Positions 1-7,110 of a DNA stretch of 25,585 nt are shown piece by piece. The notes beneath the pieces are model-generated. The model ran no database searches, was not told where the DNA came from, and saw only the letters and a program-made list of their open reading frames with translations. The DNA is from PNAI01 sp964575715 (GTDB taxonomy: Bacteria; Pseudomonadota; Alphaproteobacteria; Rhizobiales; Xanthobacteraceae), in assembly GCA_964575715.1 (NCBI GenBank), contig CAZNSG010000188.1, forward strand, positions 1-25,585, given 5' to 3'. Numbering within the stretch: position 1 is the first letter of the stretch; each line of letters begins with the position of its first letter. A program made the translations under genes and the position numbers.

Positions 1-49
1 GGTTGGGGTGTTTCCAGAGGCTCAGCTCCCTCCCCGTCAGCGACCAAAA

Positions 50-126
50 TTGGCGGTATTTTTGTCGGTATCTGCGTTTATCATATTTAGATAAGATATT
101 GAAATATATCATGTTATTGTTGTAAT
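50..126. other. AT-rich junction without a gene
   Basis: This stretch is much richer in A and T than anything nearby and has stop codons in the frame that would extend the thioesterase tail downstream (TAG at 88, TGA at 97). It looks like foreign or decayed DNA that replaced the front of that gene. No insertion-sequence ends or target duplications were recognised. Confidence 0.5.
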
Positions 127-294
127 ATGGCTGCTGGCGCCGAAGCAGTGGTGACCGCGGTCGATGGACGGCGAATCAAATTCAAGGTGACCGCAAGCGA
201 CGAGACCGAAGAGATCGGCAGCGGTACGCATGAGAGAATCGTGATCGATCTTCGCAGGTTCGATCAGAGCCTCGCCAGCAAGAAAAAGCGTTAG
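127..294 (+). pseudogene. C-terminal remnant of a hotdog-fold thioesterase
   Basis: An open frame of 55 codons begins with ATG at 127 and ends with TAG at 294. Its product matches, from memory, the C-terminal third of small predicted thioesterases of the fluoroacetyl-CoA thioesterase type (COG5496): a VDGRR strand, a KFKVTASDE strand, and the IGSGTHERIVID strand typical of the family. Full members are about 130-140 residues, so the N-terminal half with the helix and catalytic residues is missing. In-frame stops just upstream show that it is not simply a late start. The end overlaps the stop of the convergent gene on the other strand by four bases. I infer a truncated, non-functional gene. A small protein made from this ATG cannot be excluded, but no ribosome-binding site is visible. 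Confidence 0.7.
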
Positions 295-734
295 CGTAAC
301 GAAACTTGCATTCCGCTCAAATCGAGTGAGGCCTCCAGACCAATCTGTCTGCCGCGCAGCACGAGAATGACCCCCCTTGAATTCGTCAATCTTACGGATT
401 TTCTGCCCCCGGCGAAGGCATATCCTGCCTCGATAGCAGTGTAGGTGCCGGCAATATCGGATGGCCGTTTCAAATTATAGGCTTGGCCAATAAGCTCGGC
501 TTTTGCTGCGCCAAGTATTAGACCAAGGCTGACGCCGCCAATTCTGAGAGGGTAATGCTTGCCCTGATATGTCAGCGTACCGCGGCCGCCCGCAACCCCA
601 ACGATAAAACCGCCACTCACAATTTCGATTCGAACCTTGGCCGATGATGTCTGCGAATATGACGGAGTGGCCAGTACTATCAGCGCGGCCAGTGCGATCG
701 CGATATGCCGAATTACGGTAGCAAGGCGCAGCAT
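291..734 (-). CDS. Small exported protein of unknown function, glycine-rich beta domain
   Basis: The product is 147 residues. A clear signal peptide occupies the first 27 or so residues (basic start, long Ala/Leu/Ile core, cleavage near SYSQ), so it is probably periplasmic or surface-attached. I chose the ATG at 734 because GGGAGG lies a few bases upstream; an earlier in-frame ATG at 767 would place the signal peptide after a charged leader. The mature part has GGFIVG, GRGTL, a YNL segment and a GLEASLDLSG end, alternating small and hydrophobic residues as in beta sheets. By eye this follows the same order as the EipA core encoded at 15563-16141, and the pattern also recalls SYLF/Ysc84-type domains. 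The relation is tentative. It is a single gene, convergent with the thioesterase remnant. No function can be assigned. Confidence 0.75.
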   Translation of the reverse strand: MLRLATVIRHIAIALAALIVLATPSYSQTSSAKVRIEIVSGGFIVGVAGGRGTLTYQGKHYPLRIGGVSLGLILGAAKAELIGQAYNLKRPSDIAGTYTAIEAGYAFAGGRKSVRLTNSRGVILVLRGRQIGLEASLDLSGMQVSLR

Positions 735-1136
735 TTTTACCTCCCGTATATTTCTTGTCTTATTCACGCAATAGAGGGCTGACGCAGCACACGAACTTAC
801 GCCCTCGGTTTACAGGTGGTCGACCCGCAATATTGCTCTTGGTGTGGCGTACTCGTGTATTTGAGGCCTCAGCTGAGAAAAATCGAGGCCGTTCCAGGAT
901 TTGTAAATTGTTTGGGCGGACGGGCACAGCACGGATGTGACACGTTTACCTGCCATGTTTACCTGCCATGTTCCAAAGTCGGCATCGAGGGTTTTATCAA
1001 GCCGGCGAAAGCATTTCATGGCTGCCGGGTCCCGGCAAGCCGGATGCGGTAATAATTTGCGAACAAAGTTCGGCATCGCCGGCGACGGATCGAAACAAAA
1101 TTCCAATTGTCTGATGTTACGTTATATGTCCTCTCG
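735..1136. other. Gene-free stretch, probably decayed
   Basis: No reading frame here shows a recognisable family, a good ribosome-binding site or credible codon use. The longest open frame (810-1106, minus) has an unconvincing composition. Apart from the 13-base tandem duplication at 944-969, I see nothing. The leader and promoter of the exported protein ending at 291 must lie in the left end of this stretch. Confidence 0.5.
944..969. repeat. Exact 13-base tandem duplication
   Basis: GTTTACCTGCCAT occurs twice head to tail (944-956 and 957-969) without a mismatch. It lies in non-coding sequence and looks like a slippage duplication. Confidence 0.85.
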
Positions 1137-1238
1137 CTAACAATGGGCGAGCTTTTGCATATCTACCAGCGTTTGAGCGGCCTGCGGCCCAATAGCCGCC
1201 GCGCCGCCGAGCAGCATGATCAAATTGCGCCACCGCAT
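1137..1238 (-). pseudogene. Possible relic of a Tat signal peptide of an ABC substrate-binding protein
   Basis: A 33-codon minus-strand frame starts with ATG at 1238. Its first 22 or so residues read MRWRNLIMLLGGAAAIGPQA, close to the stereotyped start MRRREFITLLGGAAAAWPLA of Tat-exported ABC substrate-binding proteins (COG2984 type) that are abundant in Bradyrhizobium and relatives. The second arginine of the pair is changed to Trp-Arg, the expected ARAQQ cleavage region is altered, and the frame ends in TAG after 33 residues. No mature domain follows in any frame. I read it as the leftover front of a deleted gene. Chance similarity or a very small membrane peptide remain possible. Confidence 0.4.
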
Positions 1239-1240
1239 AC

Positions 1241-1285
1241 CGCCTCTCAATTTGCCGCCTCTCAATTTGCCGCCTTTCAACTTGC
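1241..1285. repeat. 15-base tandem repeat, three copies
   Basis: The unit CGCCTCTCAATTTGC is present at 1241-1255 and 1256-1270 exactly, and at 1271-1285 with two changes. It lies immediately upstream, on the minus strand, of the start codon of the possible Tat-peptide relic. The 15-base unit keeps reading frame, but no credible gene crosses it. Confidence 0.85.
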
Positions 1286-1334
1286 CTCTTCACAGCATCA
1301 TATCGATTCTTTATCCCCTCGGGGCATCGGCCGT

Positions 1335-2024
1335 TCAACCTATGCCAATCAGGGCGGGCAATTCATCGAGCGACTTAATCTCGCGATCGGGGTTTCCGGG
1401 CAGGCGTTCGCGACGCTGGCCGTAACGATTGCACCAAACCACCTGCATCCCGAAAGCCGATGCGGCGTAAGCGTCCCAAGCATTCGACGACTGGAATGAA
1501 ATGGCGGCAGCGGAAACCCCAAGTCGATCGACTGCCAGCTGATAGACCTTCGGGTGCGGCTTGTAGACTCCGACTTCTTCGACCGAGAGGACAGCATCGA
1601 ACAACCCGTCCAACTTGGCGCCCTTGACCGCGGCTTCGAGCATGTTCGGGGTGCCGTTCGACAGAATCGCAAGCTTCAATCCTGATTTTTTGAGTTGCCG
1701 CAGCACGCCGGATGCTTCGGGGAATGCGTGCAAGGTCAAATATAATTGCATGAGCCGATCACGAAGCTTTTCGTTCTCAATTCCTAAGGTTTCCAAAGTG
1801 AAATCGAGCGCATCGCCGGTGACTTGCCAAAAATCCGCGTGCTTGCCTTGAGTCGCGCGTAACCACGTGTATTGAAGCTGCTTGTCGCGCCAGAGCACGG
1901 TGAGCCTGTCGACGTGCTCGCCCAAGACATCGCGGCAGCCTCTGGCCGCGGCGGCAAAGTCGAACAGAGTGCCGTAGGCGTCGAATACGCAGGCTTTGAC
2001 GCCACGCAATGGGAGGACAGCCAT
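1335..2024 (-). CDS. Haloacid dehalogenase-type hydrolase, type II (S-2-haloacid dehalogenase family)
   Basis: The product has 229 residues, the usual length for L-2-haloacid dehalogenases, which hydrolyse short 2-haloacids to 2-hydroxyacids in the cytoplasm through an aspartyl ester. Motif I is FDAYGTLFD with nucleophile Asp15. The cap region follows, then LSNG (motif II serine), YKPHPKVYQ (motif III lysine), and SSNAWDA, which is characteristic of the true dehalogenase subfamily rather than of phosphatases. The start at 2024 follows GAGGAATTCAAC, a good ribosome-binding site. It is a single gene, divergent from the acyl-CoA ligase operon. The natural substrate is unknown; many relatives act on haloacetate or are promiscuous. 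No key residue is missing. Confidence 0.9.
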   Translation of the reverse strand: MAVLPLRGVKACVFDAYGTLFDFAAAARGCRDVLGEHVDRLTVLWRDKQLQYTWLRATQGKHADFWQVTGDALDFTLETLGIENEKLRDRLMQLYLTLHAFPEASGVLRQLKKSGLKLAILSNGTPNMLEAAVKGAKLDGLFDAVLSVEEVGVYKPHPKVYQLAVDRLGVSAAAISFQSSNAWDAYAASAFGMQVVWCNRYGQRRERLPGNPDREIKSLDELPALIGIG

Positions 2025-2115
2025 GTTGAATTCCTCGCTCGAATTGTTACGGGTGGCAACTTCGTCGAGAGGTTAATCGGGCCAGGTGCGCCTGCGGTGG
2101 AGGACTTTACGAGCC

Positions 2116-2144
2116 TTGACCGGATTGGGGCGGTGATTTCATAT
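2116..2144 (+). promoter_or_regulatory. Candidate promoter of the ligase-ABC transporter operon
   Basis: TTGACC at 2116-2121 fits the -35 hexamer at five of six bases. After 17 bases comes TCATAT (2139-2144), a weak -10. It would give a leader of about 70 bases before the ATG at 2224. Assigned by eye only. Confidence 0.35.
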
Positions 2145-2223
2145 CAAATTTAAGCCTGCGGCGGTGGCGGCAGGAAGGGCGTGGGGGTGCCGCGCCAGAC
2201 AATGGCATTGAAAGTGGGATGAA

Positions 2224-4188
2224 ATGACCGCATCTGCGGATACCTTTCCCAAGCTCCTGGCCCGCAACGCTCGTCTCTATGCCAAGCGGCCGGCGCTCCG
2301 GCATAAGGATCTCGGCATCTGGCAGACCTGGACCTGGGCGCAGGTGCACGAGGAGGTACGGGCGTATGCGGTTGGGCTCAACCGCCTGGGCCTCAAGCGC
2401 GGCGATAATATTGCCATCGTCGGCGCCAACCGGCCTAAACTCTATTGGTCGGTGATGGCGGCGCAGATGCTCGGCGCCGTTCCAGTGCCGGTCTATGCCG
2501 ACGCGGTGGCCGAAGAACTTGCCCATGTGCTTGTGCATGCCGAAATTCGGTTTGCGGCAGTCGAGGATCAGGAGCAAGTCGATAAAATTCTCTCGATTGC
2601 AGCACGCCTGTCGAAACTCGAATGCATGGTCTACGATGAAAAGAAAGGCCTGCGCGACTACGACCACAGCAAGCTGCATCCAATCGATGAAGTGATCGCG
2701 CTTGGCCGCGCGGCGCTTGCGCAAGATGCCTCGGTCGGCGCTTGGCTCGATGGTGAGATTGCAAACGGCAAGGGTTTGGATACATCGATCATTCTCTACA
2801 CCTCCGGCACCACCGGCGCATCGAAGGGCGTCGTGCTCTCGGCCAAGGGCTGCATCGATGCCGCTACCGACACGGTCGCATTCGATCGCCTCGATGCAAA
2901 CGACGAAGCGCTCGCATACCTGCCGCTGGCCTGGGTCGGCGATCATTATCTCAATTACGCACAAGGGCTGGTGGCGGGCTTTTGCCTCGCTTGTCCGGAG
3001 AGCGCCGAGACGGCGATGCAGGATTTGAAGGAGATTGGTCCGACCTTTTATTTTGCTCCGCCGCGCGTGTTCGAACAGATGCTTACCCGAGTCATGATAC
3101 GCATGGAGGACGCGAGCTTTCTCAAGCGGAAGCTGTTCCACTATTTCATCAACGTGGCGCGGCGCTATGGCGAAGCTATTCTCAATCACCAGCGGACGCC
3201 GCTCGCCGGCCGGCTGCTCTATGCGCTCGGCAAGCTACTCGTCTATGAGCCTGTCAAAAACGTGCTTGGCTTTTCGCGCGTGCGTGTGGCCTATACCGCA
3301 GGCGAAGCCATCGGGCCCGATCTGTTCGCGTTCTACCGTTCGCTCGGTTTGAACTTGAAGCAACTTTACGGCCAGACCGAAGCCTTTCTCTACGTCACCG
3401 CACAGCCGGACGGGCAGATCTATGCCGACACTGTCGGTCCCGCGGCTCCCAACGTCGACATCCGAATCGCCGAGAGCGGCGAAGTGCAATTCAAATCACC
3501 CGGCATGTTCGTCGGCTATTTCAAGGATGAGGCCAAGACAAGTGAGGCGATGACAGCCGATGGCTACGTCAAGACCGGAGACGCCGGATTTTTCGACGCA
3601 AAGACCGGTCATCTGAAAATCATCGATCGGGCGAAGGACGTGGGCCGGATCAACGACGGCATGCTGTTCCCGCCGAAATACATCGAAAACAAACTCAAAT
3701 TCTATCCCAACATTCGCGAGGCGGTGGCATACGGCGACAAGCGCGACTTTGTCACCGTGATGCTCAATATCGATCTCACCGCGGTAGGCAGCTGGGCCGA
3801 GCGCAACAACGTGGTCTATGGTTCGTATCAGGAGCTTGCCGGTCATGCGCTGGTCTACGACATGATTGAGCGGCATATCGAAGAAGTGAACCGCACGCTT
3901 GCGGCAGACAAGATAATGGCGGGCGCGCAAATTAAGCGCTTCCTCATCCTGCACAAGGAGCTCGACGCCGACGACGGGGAGCTCACGCGCACGCAGAAAG
4001 TGCGACGCGGGTTCGTTGCCGAACGTTATGCACCCTTGGTCAAGGCGCTTTATGACGGATCGAGCGAGGCCGATATCGCGACTGAAGTGACGTTCGAGGA
4101 TGGCCGCAAGGGGGCGATCTCCGCGCGCGTTAAACTCAGGGACGTCAAGGTTTTTGCCGCCGATCACGCCCTGGAGAAGGCGGCATGA
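2224..4188 (+). CDS. Long-chain fatty acid-CoA ligase family enzyme (AMP-forming)
   Basis: This 654-residue protein belongs to the ANL family of adenylate-forming enzymes, which activate a carboxylic acid with ATP and then form a CoA thioester. The phosphate-binding loop YTSGTTGASKG lies at residues 192-202, the YGQTE motif at 382-386 and TGD at 451-453. The hinge region DRAKDVGRINDG differs from the usual DRKKE..GE form but is typical of the FadD15-like branch found beside ABC importers. It is first in an operon: its TGA overlaps the ATG of the ATPase gene by four bases (ATGA). The context suggests that it activates an acid imported by the neighbouring transporter. Substrate chain length or aromaticity cannot be read from the sequence. 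Confidence 0.9.
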   Translation: MTASADTFPKLLARNARLYAKRPALRHKDLGIWQTWTWAQVHEEVRAYAVGLNRLGLKRGDNIAIVGANRPKLYWSVMAAQMLGAVPVPVYADAVAEELAHVLVHAEIRFAAVEDQEQVDKILSIAARLSKLECMVYDEKKGLRDYDHSKLHPIDEVIALGRAALAQDASVGAWLDGEIANGKGLDTSIILYTSGTTGASKGVVLSAKGCIDAATDTVAFDRLDANDEALAYLPLAWVGDHYLNYAQGLVAGFCLACPESAETAMQDLKEIGPTFYFAPPRVFEQMLTRVMIRMEDASFLKRKLFHYFINVARRYGEAILNHQRTPLAGRLLYALGKLLVYEPVKNVLGFSRVRVAYTAGEAIGPDLFAFYRSLGLNLKQLYGQTEAFLYVTAQPDGQIYADTVGPAAPNVDIRIAESGEVQFKSPGMFVGYFKDEAKTSEAMTADGYVKTGDAGFFDAKTGHLKIIDRAKDVGRINDGMLFPPKYIENKLKFYPNIREAVAYGDKRDFVTVMLNIDLTAVGSWAERNNVVYGSYQELAGHALVYDMIERHIEEVNRTLAADKIMAGAQIKRFLILHKELDADDGELTRTQKVRRGFVAERYAPLVKALYDGSSEADIATEVTFEDGRKGAISARVKLRDVKVFAADHALEKAA

Positions 4189-4985
4189 GAGCGCCGGCAG
4201 AAAGCGCCATCGCCGCGGGCGAAGTGTTATTGTCAATGGAGAATGTGTCGCTCTCATTCGGCGGCATCAAAGCGATCCAGGGTGTCTCCTTCGACATCCG
4301 CAAAGGCGAGGTGCGGGCCATCATCGGCCCAAATGGCGCCGGCAAGACCTCGATGCTCAACGTCATCAACGGCTTCTATCAGCCACAGGCCGGCCGCATC
4401 ACATTCAAGGGTGTTATGCGGTCCAACATGCGGCCCTACGATGCGGCCCACGGCGGGATCGCGCGCACCTTCCAAAATGTCGCGTTGTTTCGCGGCATGA
4501 GCGCGCTCGACAACATCATGGCGGGCCGTACACTGAAGATGCACCGCAATTTCTTTTGGCAGATTCTGCGGGTCGGGCCCGCGCTGGCCGAGGAGGTGGA
4601 ACACCGGCACCGGGTCGAGGAAATCATCGATTTTCTCGAAATCCAGGCTATCCGCAAGATTCCGGTCGGGCAACTGCCCTATGGTCTGCAAAAACGGGTC
4701 GAGCTTGGCCGCGCACTTGCCATGGAGCCGGATTTGCTGCTGCTGGACGAGCCGATGGCCGGTATGAACCTCGAAGAGAAAGAGGACATGTCGCGTTTCA
4801 TTCTCGACGTCAACGAGCATTACGGAACGACGATTGCACTGATCGAACACGACATGGGCGTGGTAATGGATCTCTCCGATCGGGTTGTGGTGCTCGACCA
4901 CGGTGCCAAGATTGCCGATGCGACACCTGATGAAGTCAAGCGCGACCAGAACGTGATCGACGCTTATCTCGGCGTGGGGCATTGA
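4185..4985 (+). CDS. livG: Branched-chain amino acid-type ABC transporter ATPase, LivG-like
   Basis: A 266-residue cytoplasmic ATPase of the hydrophobic amino acid (HAAT) importer class. Walker A is GPNGAGKT at residues 48-55, followed by a Q-loop, the relaxed signature LPYGLQKR seen in LivG proteins instead of LSGGQ, Walker B LLLLDEP (residues 184-190) and the switch histidine His222. The long insert between Walker A and the signature and the ending DAYLG are typical of LivG. The start at 4185 overlaps the upstream ligase stop; Met18 would also give a complete ATPase domain, but the ATGA overlap favours the first ATG. It would pair with the LivF-like ATPase at the other end of the operon to power uptake through LivH and LivM. 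Confidence 0.92.
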   Translation: MRAPAESAIAAGEVLLSMENVSLSFGGIKAIQGVSFDIRKGEVRAIIGPNGAGKTSMLNVINGFYQPQAGRITFKGVMRSNMRPYDAAHGGIARTFQNVALFRGMSALDNIMAGRTLKMHRNFFWQILRVGPALAEEVEHRHRVEEIIDFLEIQAIRKIPVGQLPYGLQKRVELGRALAMEPDLLLLDEPMAGMNLEEKEDMSRFILDVNEHYGTTIALIEHDMGVVMDLSDRVVVLDHGAKIADATPDEVKRDQNVIDAYLGVGH

Positions 4986-4991
4986 GAGCAC

Positions 4992-5912
4992 ATGCTCGGC
5001 CCTATCCTCGAAACCTTGATCGGCGGCCTGTTGACCGGGGTGCTCTATTCGCTGGTCGCGCTCGGCTTTGTGCTGATCTTCAAGGCTTCGGGTGTTTTCA
5101 ATTTTGCCCAAGGAGCAATGGTGCTGTTTGCCGCGCTCTCGGTTGCGCGTCTATCGGAGGTGATGCCGCTGCCTCTTGCCGTCGCCCTGTCGGTCGTCAT
5201 TATGATCTTGCTGGCCTATGCGATCGAATTTCTGGTGCTGCGACGATTGGTGAACCAGGAAGGCATTGTCCTGTTCATGTCGACGCTGGGCGTGGCCTAT
5301 TTCCTCGAGGGATTTGGGCAGACGATTTGGGGCAGCGATATCTATAAAATAAGTCTCGGCATTCCGAAAGACCCGATGTTTTTGTTCCCGTCGGTGTTCC
5401 CCGGCGGAATTTTGATCGATCCTGGAGAACTCGTGGCTGCGCTCATCTGCGGCTTCTTGGTCGCCGTGCTGGCGGTGTTCTTTCAGGTGACGCGGATCGG
5501 CCGCGCGCTGCGCGCGGTTGCCGACGACCACCAGGCCGCGCAATCGGTCGGCATCCCGCTCAATCATATCTGGCTGATCGTGTGGGCGGTTTCCGGCATC
5601 GTCGCGATCGCTGCCGGCATGATCTGGGGCTCCAAGCTTGGCGTGCAGTTTTCGATCTCGCTGGTCGCGTTAAAGGCACTGCCAGTGCTGGTTTTGGGTG
5701 GTTTGACCTCGATTCCCGGCGCGATCGTCGGAGGCCTGATCATCGGCGCGGGCGAGAAGCTTGCGGAAGTGTTTCTTGGCCCTGTGCTCATCCGCTGGTT
5801 TGATCTCGCCGGCGGCGGCATTGAGAACTGGTTTGCCTACGTGCTGGCACTCTTGTTCTTGCTGGTGCGGCCGCAGGGATTGTTTGGCGAGCGCATTATC
5901 GAGCGGATTTGA
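4992..5912 (+). CDS. livH: Branched-chain amino acid-type ABC transporter permease, LivH-like
   Basis: An inner-membrane permease of 306 residues with about eight hydrophobic segments. The NFAQGAMVLFAA segment near residue 38 and the GGLTSIPGAIVGGLIIG segment toward the end are hallmarks of LivH, as is the LVRPQGLFG ending. It starts six bases after the LivG stop. Together with LivM it forms the membrane channel of the importer. The substrate need not be an amino acid: HAAT systems beside acyl-CoA ligases often carry aromatic or other organic acids in soil bacteria. Confidence 0.92.
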   Translation: MLGPILETLIGGLLTGVLYSLVALGFVLIFKASGVFNFAQGAMVLFAALSVARLSEVMPLPLAVALSVVIMILLAYAIEFLVLRRLVNQEGIVLFMSTLGVAYFLEGFGQTIWGSDIYKISLGIPKDPMFLFPSVFPGGILIDPGELVAALICGFLVAVLAVFFQVTRIGRALRAVADDHQAAQSVGIPLNHIWLIVWAVSGIVAIAAGMIWGSKLGVQFSISLVALKALPVLVLGGLTSIPGAIVGGLIIGAGEKLAEVFLGPVLIRWFDLAGGGIENWFAYVLALLFLLVRPQGLFGERIIERI

Positions 5913-5923
5913 GGAGAACTAGA

Positions 5924-6988
5924 GTGTTTTACCGGGAAGCCGGCCAATTCAAGACTAGCTATAGCGCCGATGAGGCGATCTTCCCGATTGCGCAAGACCG
6001 TTGGTTTGTTCTTGGCGCCGTTGTGTTCGCATTTTTGATCGTGCCGCTGTTCGCCGGCCCGTATCTCTATACCGAAGTGTTGATCCCGGTTCTCATTCTC
6101 TCGCTCGCGGCCATCGGATTGAACATTCTGACGGGCTATTGCGGCCAGGTGTCGCTCGGAACCGGCGGATTTATGGCGGTTGGCGCCTATGCGGCCTACA
6201 ACCTGGCGCTACGCATGCCGGAGACAAACATAATCTTGGTGTTTCTGTTTGGTGGATTGATGTCGATGCTGGTGGGCGTGGTGTTCGGTCTTCCATCGCT
6301 GCGCATCAAGGGATTTTATCTTGCCCTGACAACGCTCGCTGCGCAGTTCTTTCTCGAGTGGGCATTCGCGCGCGTAAAATGGTTCACCAATTACGCCCAT
6401 TCCGGCTCGGTCGCGGTCGGAAACATCGAACTGTTCGGGATTCCCATCGATACGCCGGCGCGCAAATACATCCTGGTGCTTGCGTTTGTCGCCGTGCTGG
6501 CGCTCGTGGCCAAGAACCTGGTTCGCGGGCGAATTGGGCGCATGTGGATGGCGATGCGCGACATGGATATCGCCGCCGAGATCATTGGTATCCGGCCACT
6601 ATATGCCAAGCTTTCAGCCTTTGCCGTGTCATCGTTTTACATCGGCGTCGCCGGCGCGCTGTGGGGATTTCTGCGACTGGGCTCGTGGGAGCCGCTCGCC
6701 TTCGATGTCAACCGGTCGTTCCAGATTCTGTTCATGGTCATCATCGGCGGGCTTGGCTCCATTCTCGGATCGTTTCTCGGAGCGGCCTTCATCGTGCTGG
6801 TTCCGATCTTTCTCAATCAGCTTCCTGGCTGGCTAGGGATCGGACTCTCGACCGCGACCATCTCCCATATGGAGTTCATGGTTTTCGGGGCCATGATCGT
6901 ATTCTTTCTGATTGTCGAGCCGCACGGCCTGGCGCGGCTGTGGGCCATCGCCAAGGAAAAGCTGCGAATGTGGCCATTCCCATATTGA
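5924..6988 (+). CDS. livM: Branched-chain amino acid-type ABC transporter permease, LivM-like
   Basis: An inner-membrane permease of 354 residues. I chose GTG at 5924 because GGAG (5913-5916) sits seven bases before it; an in-frame TTG at 5909 overlaps the LivH stop but has no ribosome-binding site at the right distance. Typical LivM features are the AIGLNILTGYCGQVSLGTGGFMAVG region near residue 65, the EAA-like RIGRMWMAMRDMDIAAEIIGI loop that contacts the ATPases, and the ending EPHGLARLW (segments given in part). About ten hydrophobic segments are visible. Its partner is LivH. Confidence 0.92.
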   Translation: MFYREAGQFKTSYSADEAIFPIAQDRWFVLGAVVFAFLIVPLFAGPYLYTEVLIPVLILSLAAIGLNILTGYCGQVSLGTGGFMAVGAYAAYNLALRMPETNIILVFLFGGLMSMLVGVVFGLPSLRIKGFYLALTTLAAQFFLEWAFARVKWFTNYAHSGSVAVGNIELFGIPIDTPARKYILVLAFVAVLALVAKNLVRGRIGRMWMAMRDMDIAAEIIGIRPLYAKLSAFAVSSFYIGVAGALWGFLRLGSWEPLAFDVNRSFQILFMVIIGGLGSILGSFLGAAFIVLVPIFLNQLPGWLGIGLSTATISHMEFMVFGAMIVFFLIVEPHGLARLWAIAKEKLRMWPFPY

Positions 6989-7027
6989 TGGCGTGTCAAT
7001 TCAGGAGCACAATATGGGTAAGGACCG

Positions 7028-7069
7028 GGCGCAACCTTGCGCCTTAGGACGGCTGGTTTGCCGGCAGCC
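7028..7069 (+). promoter_or_regulatory. Two stem-loops in the leader of the binding-protein gene
   Basis: GGCGCAA (7028-7034) pairs with TTGCGCC (7037-7043), and GGCTG (7051-7055) pairs with CAGCC (7065-7069). Both lie in the 122-base gap before the substrate-binding protein. They have no T-run, so they are more likely to shield or set the 5' end of the binding-protein message than to end transcription. Confidence 0.4.
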
Positions 7070-7110
7070 TCATTACAATGCCGGCGCAAAACAAAATAGG
7101 GAGGGTGGAA

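Noticed and set aside
810..1106. Minus-strand frame of 98 codons in the eroded region
   Set aside because: No start signal, no recognisable domain, irregular composition; probably chance.
2107..3189. Long open frame (360 codons) on the minus strand across the acyl-CoA ligase
   Set aside because: It is antisense to a well-supported gene, has His/Arg/Asp-rich composition typical of mirrored GC-rich codons, and matches no family.
4254..5111. Minus-strand open frame of 285 codons over livG and livH
   Set aside because: Shadow of the real ATPase gene; no ribosome-binding site and no motif.
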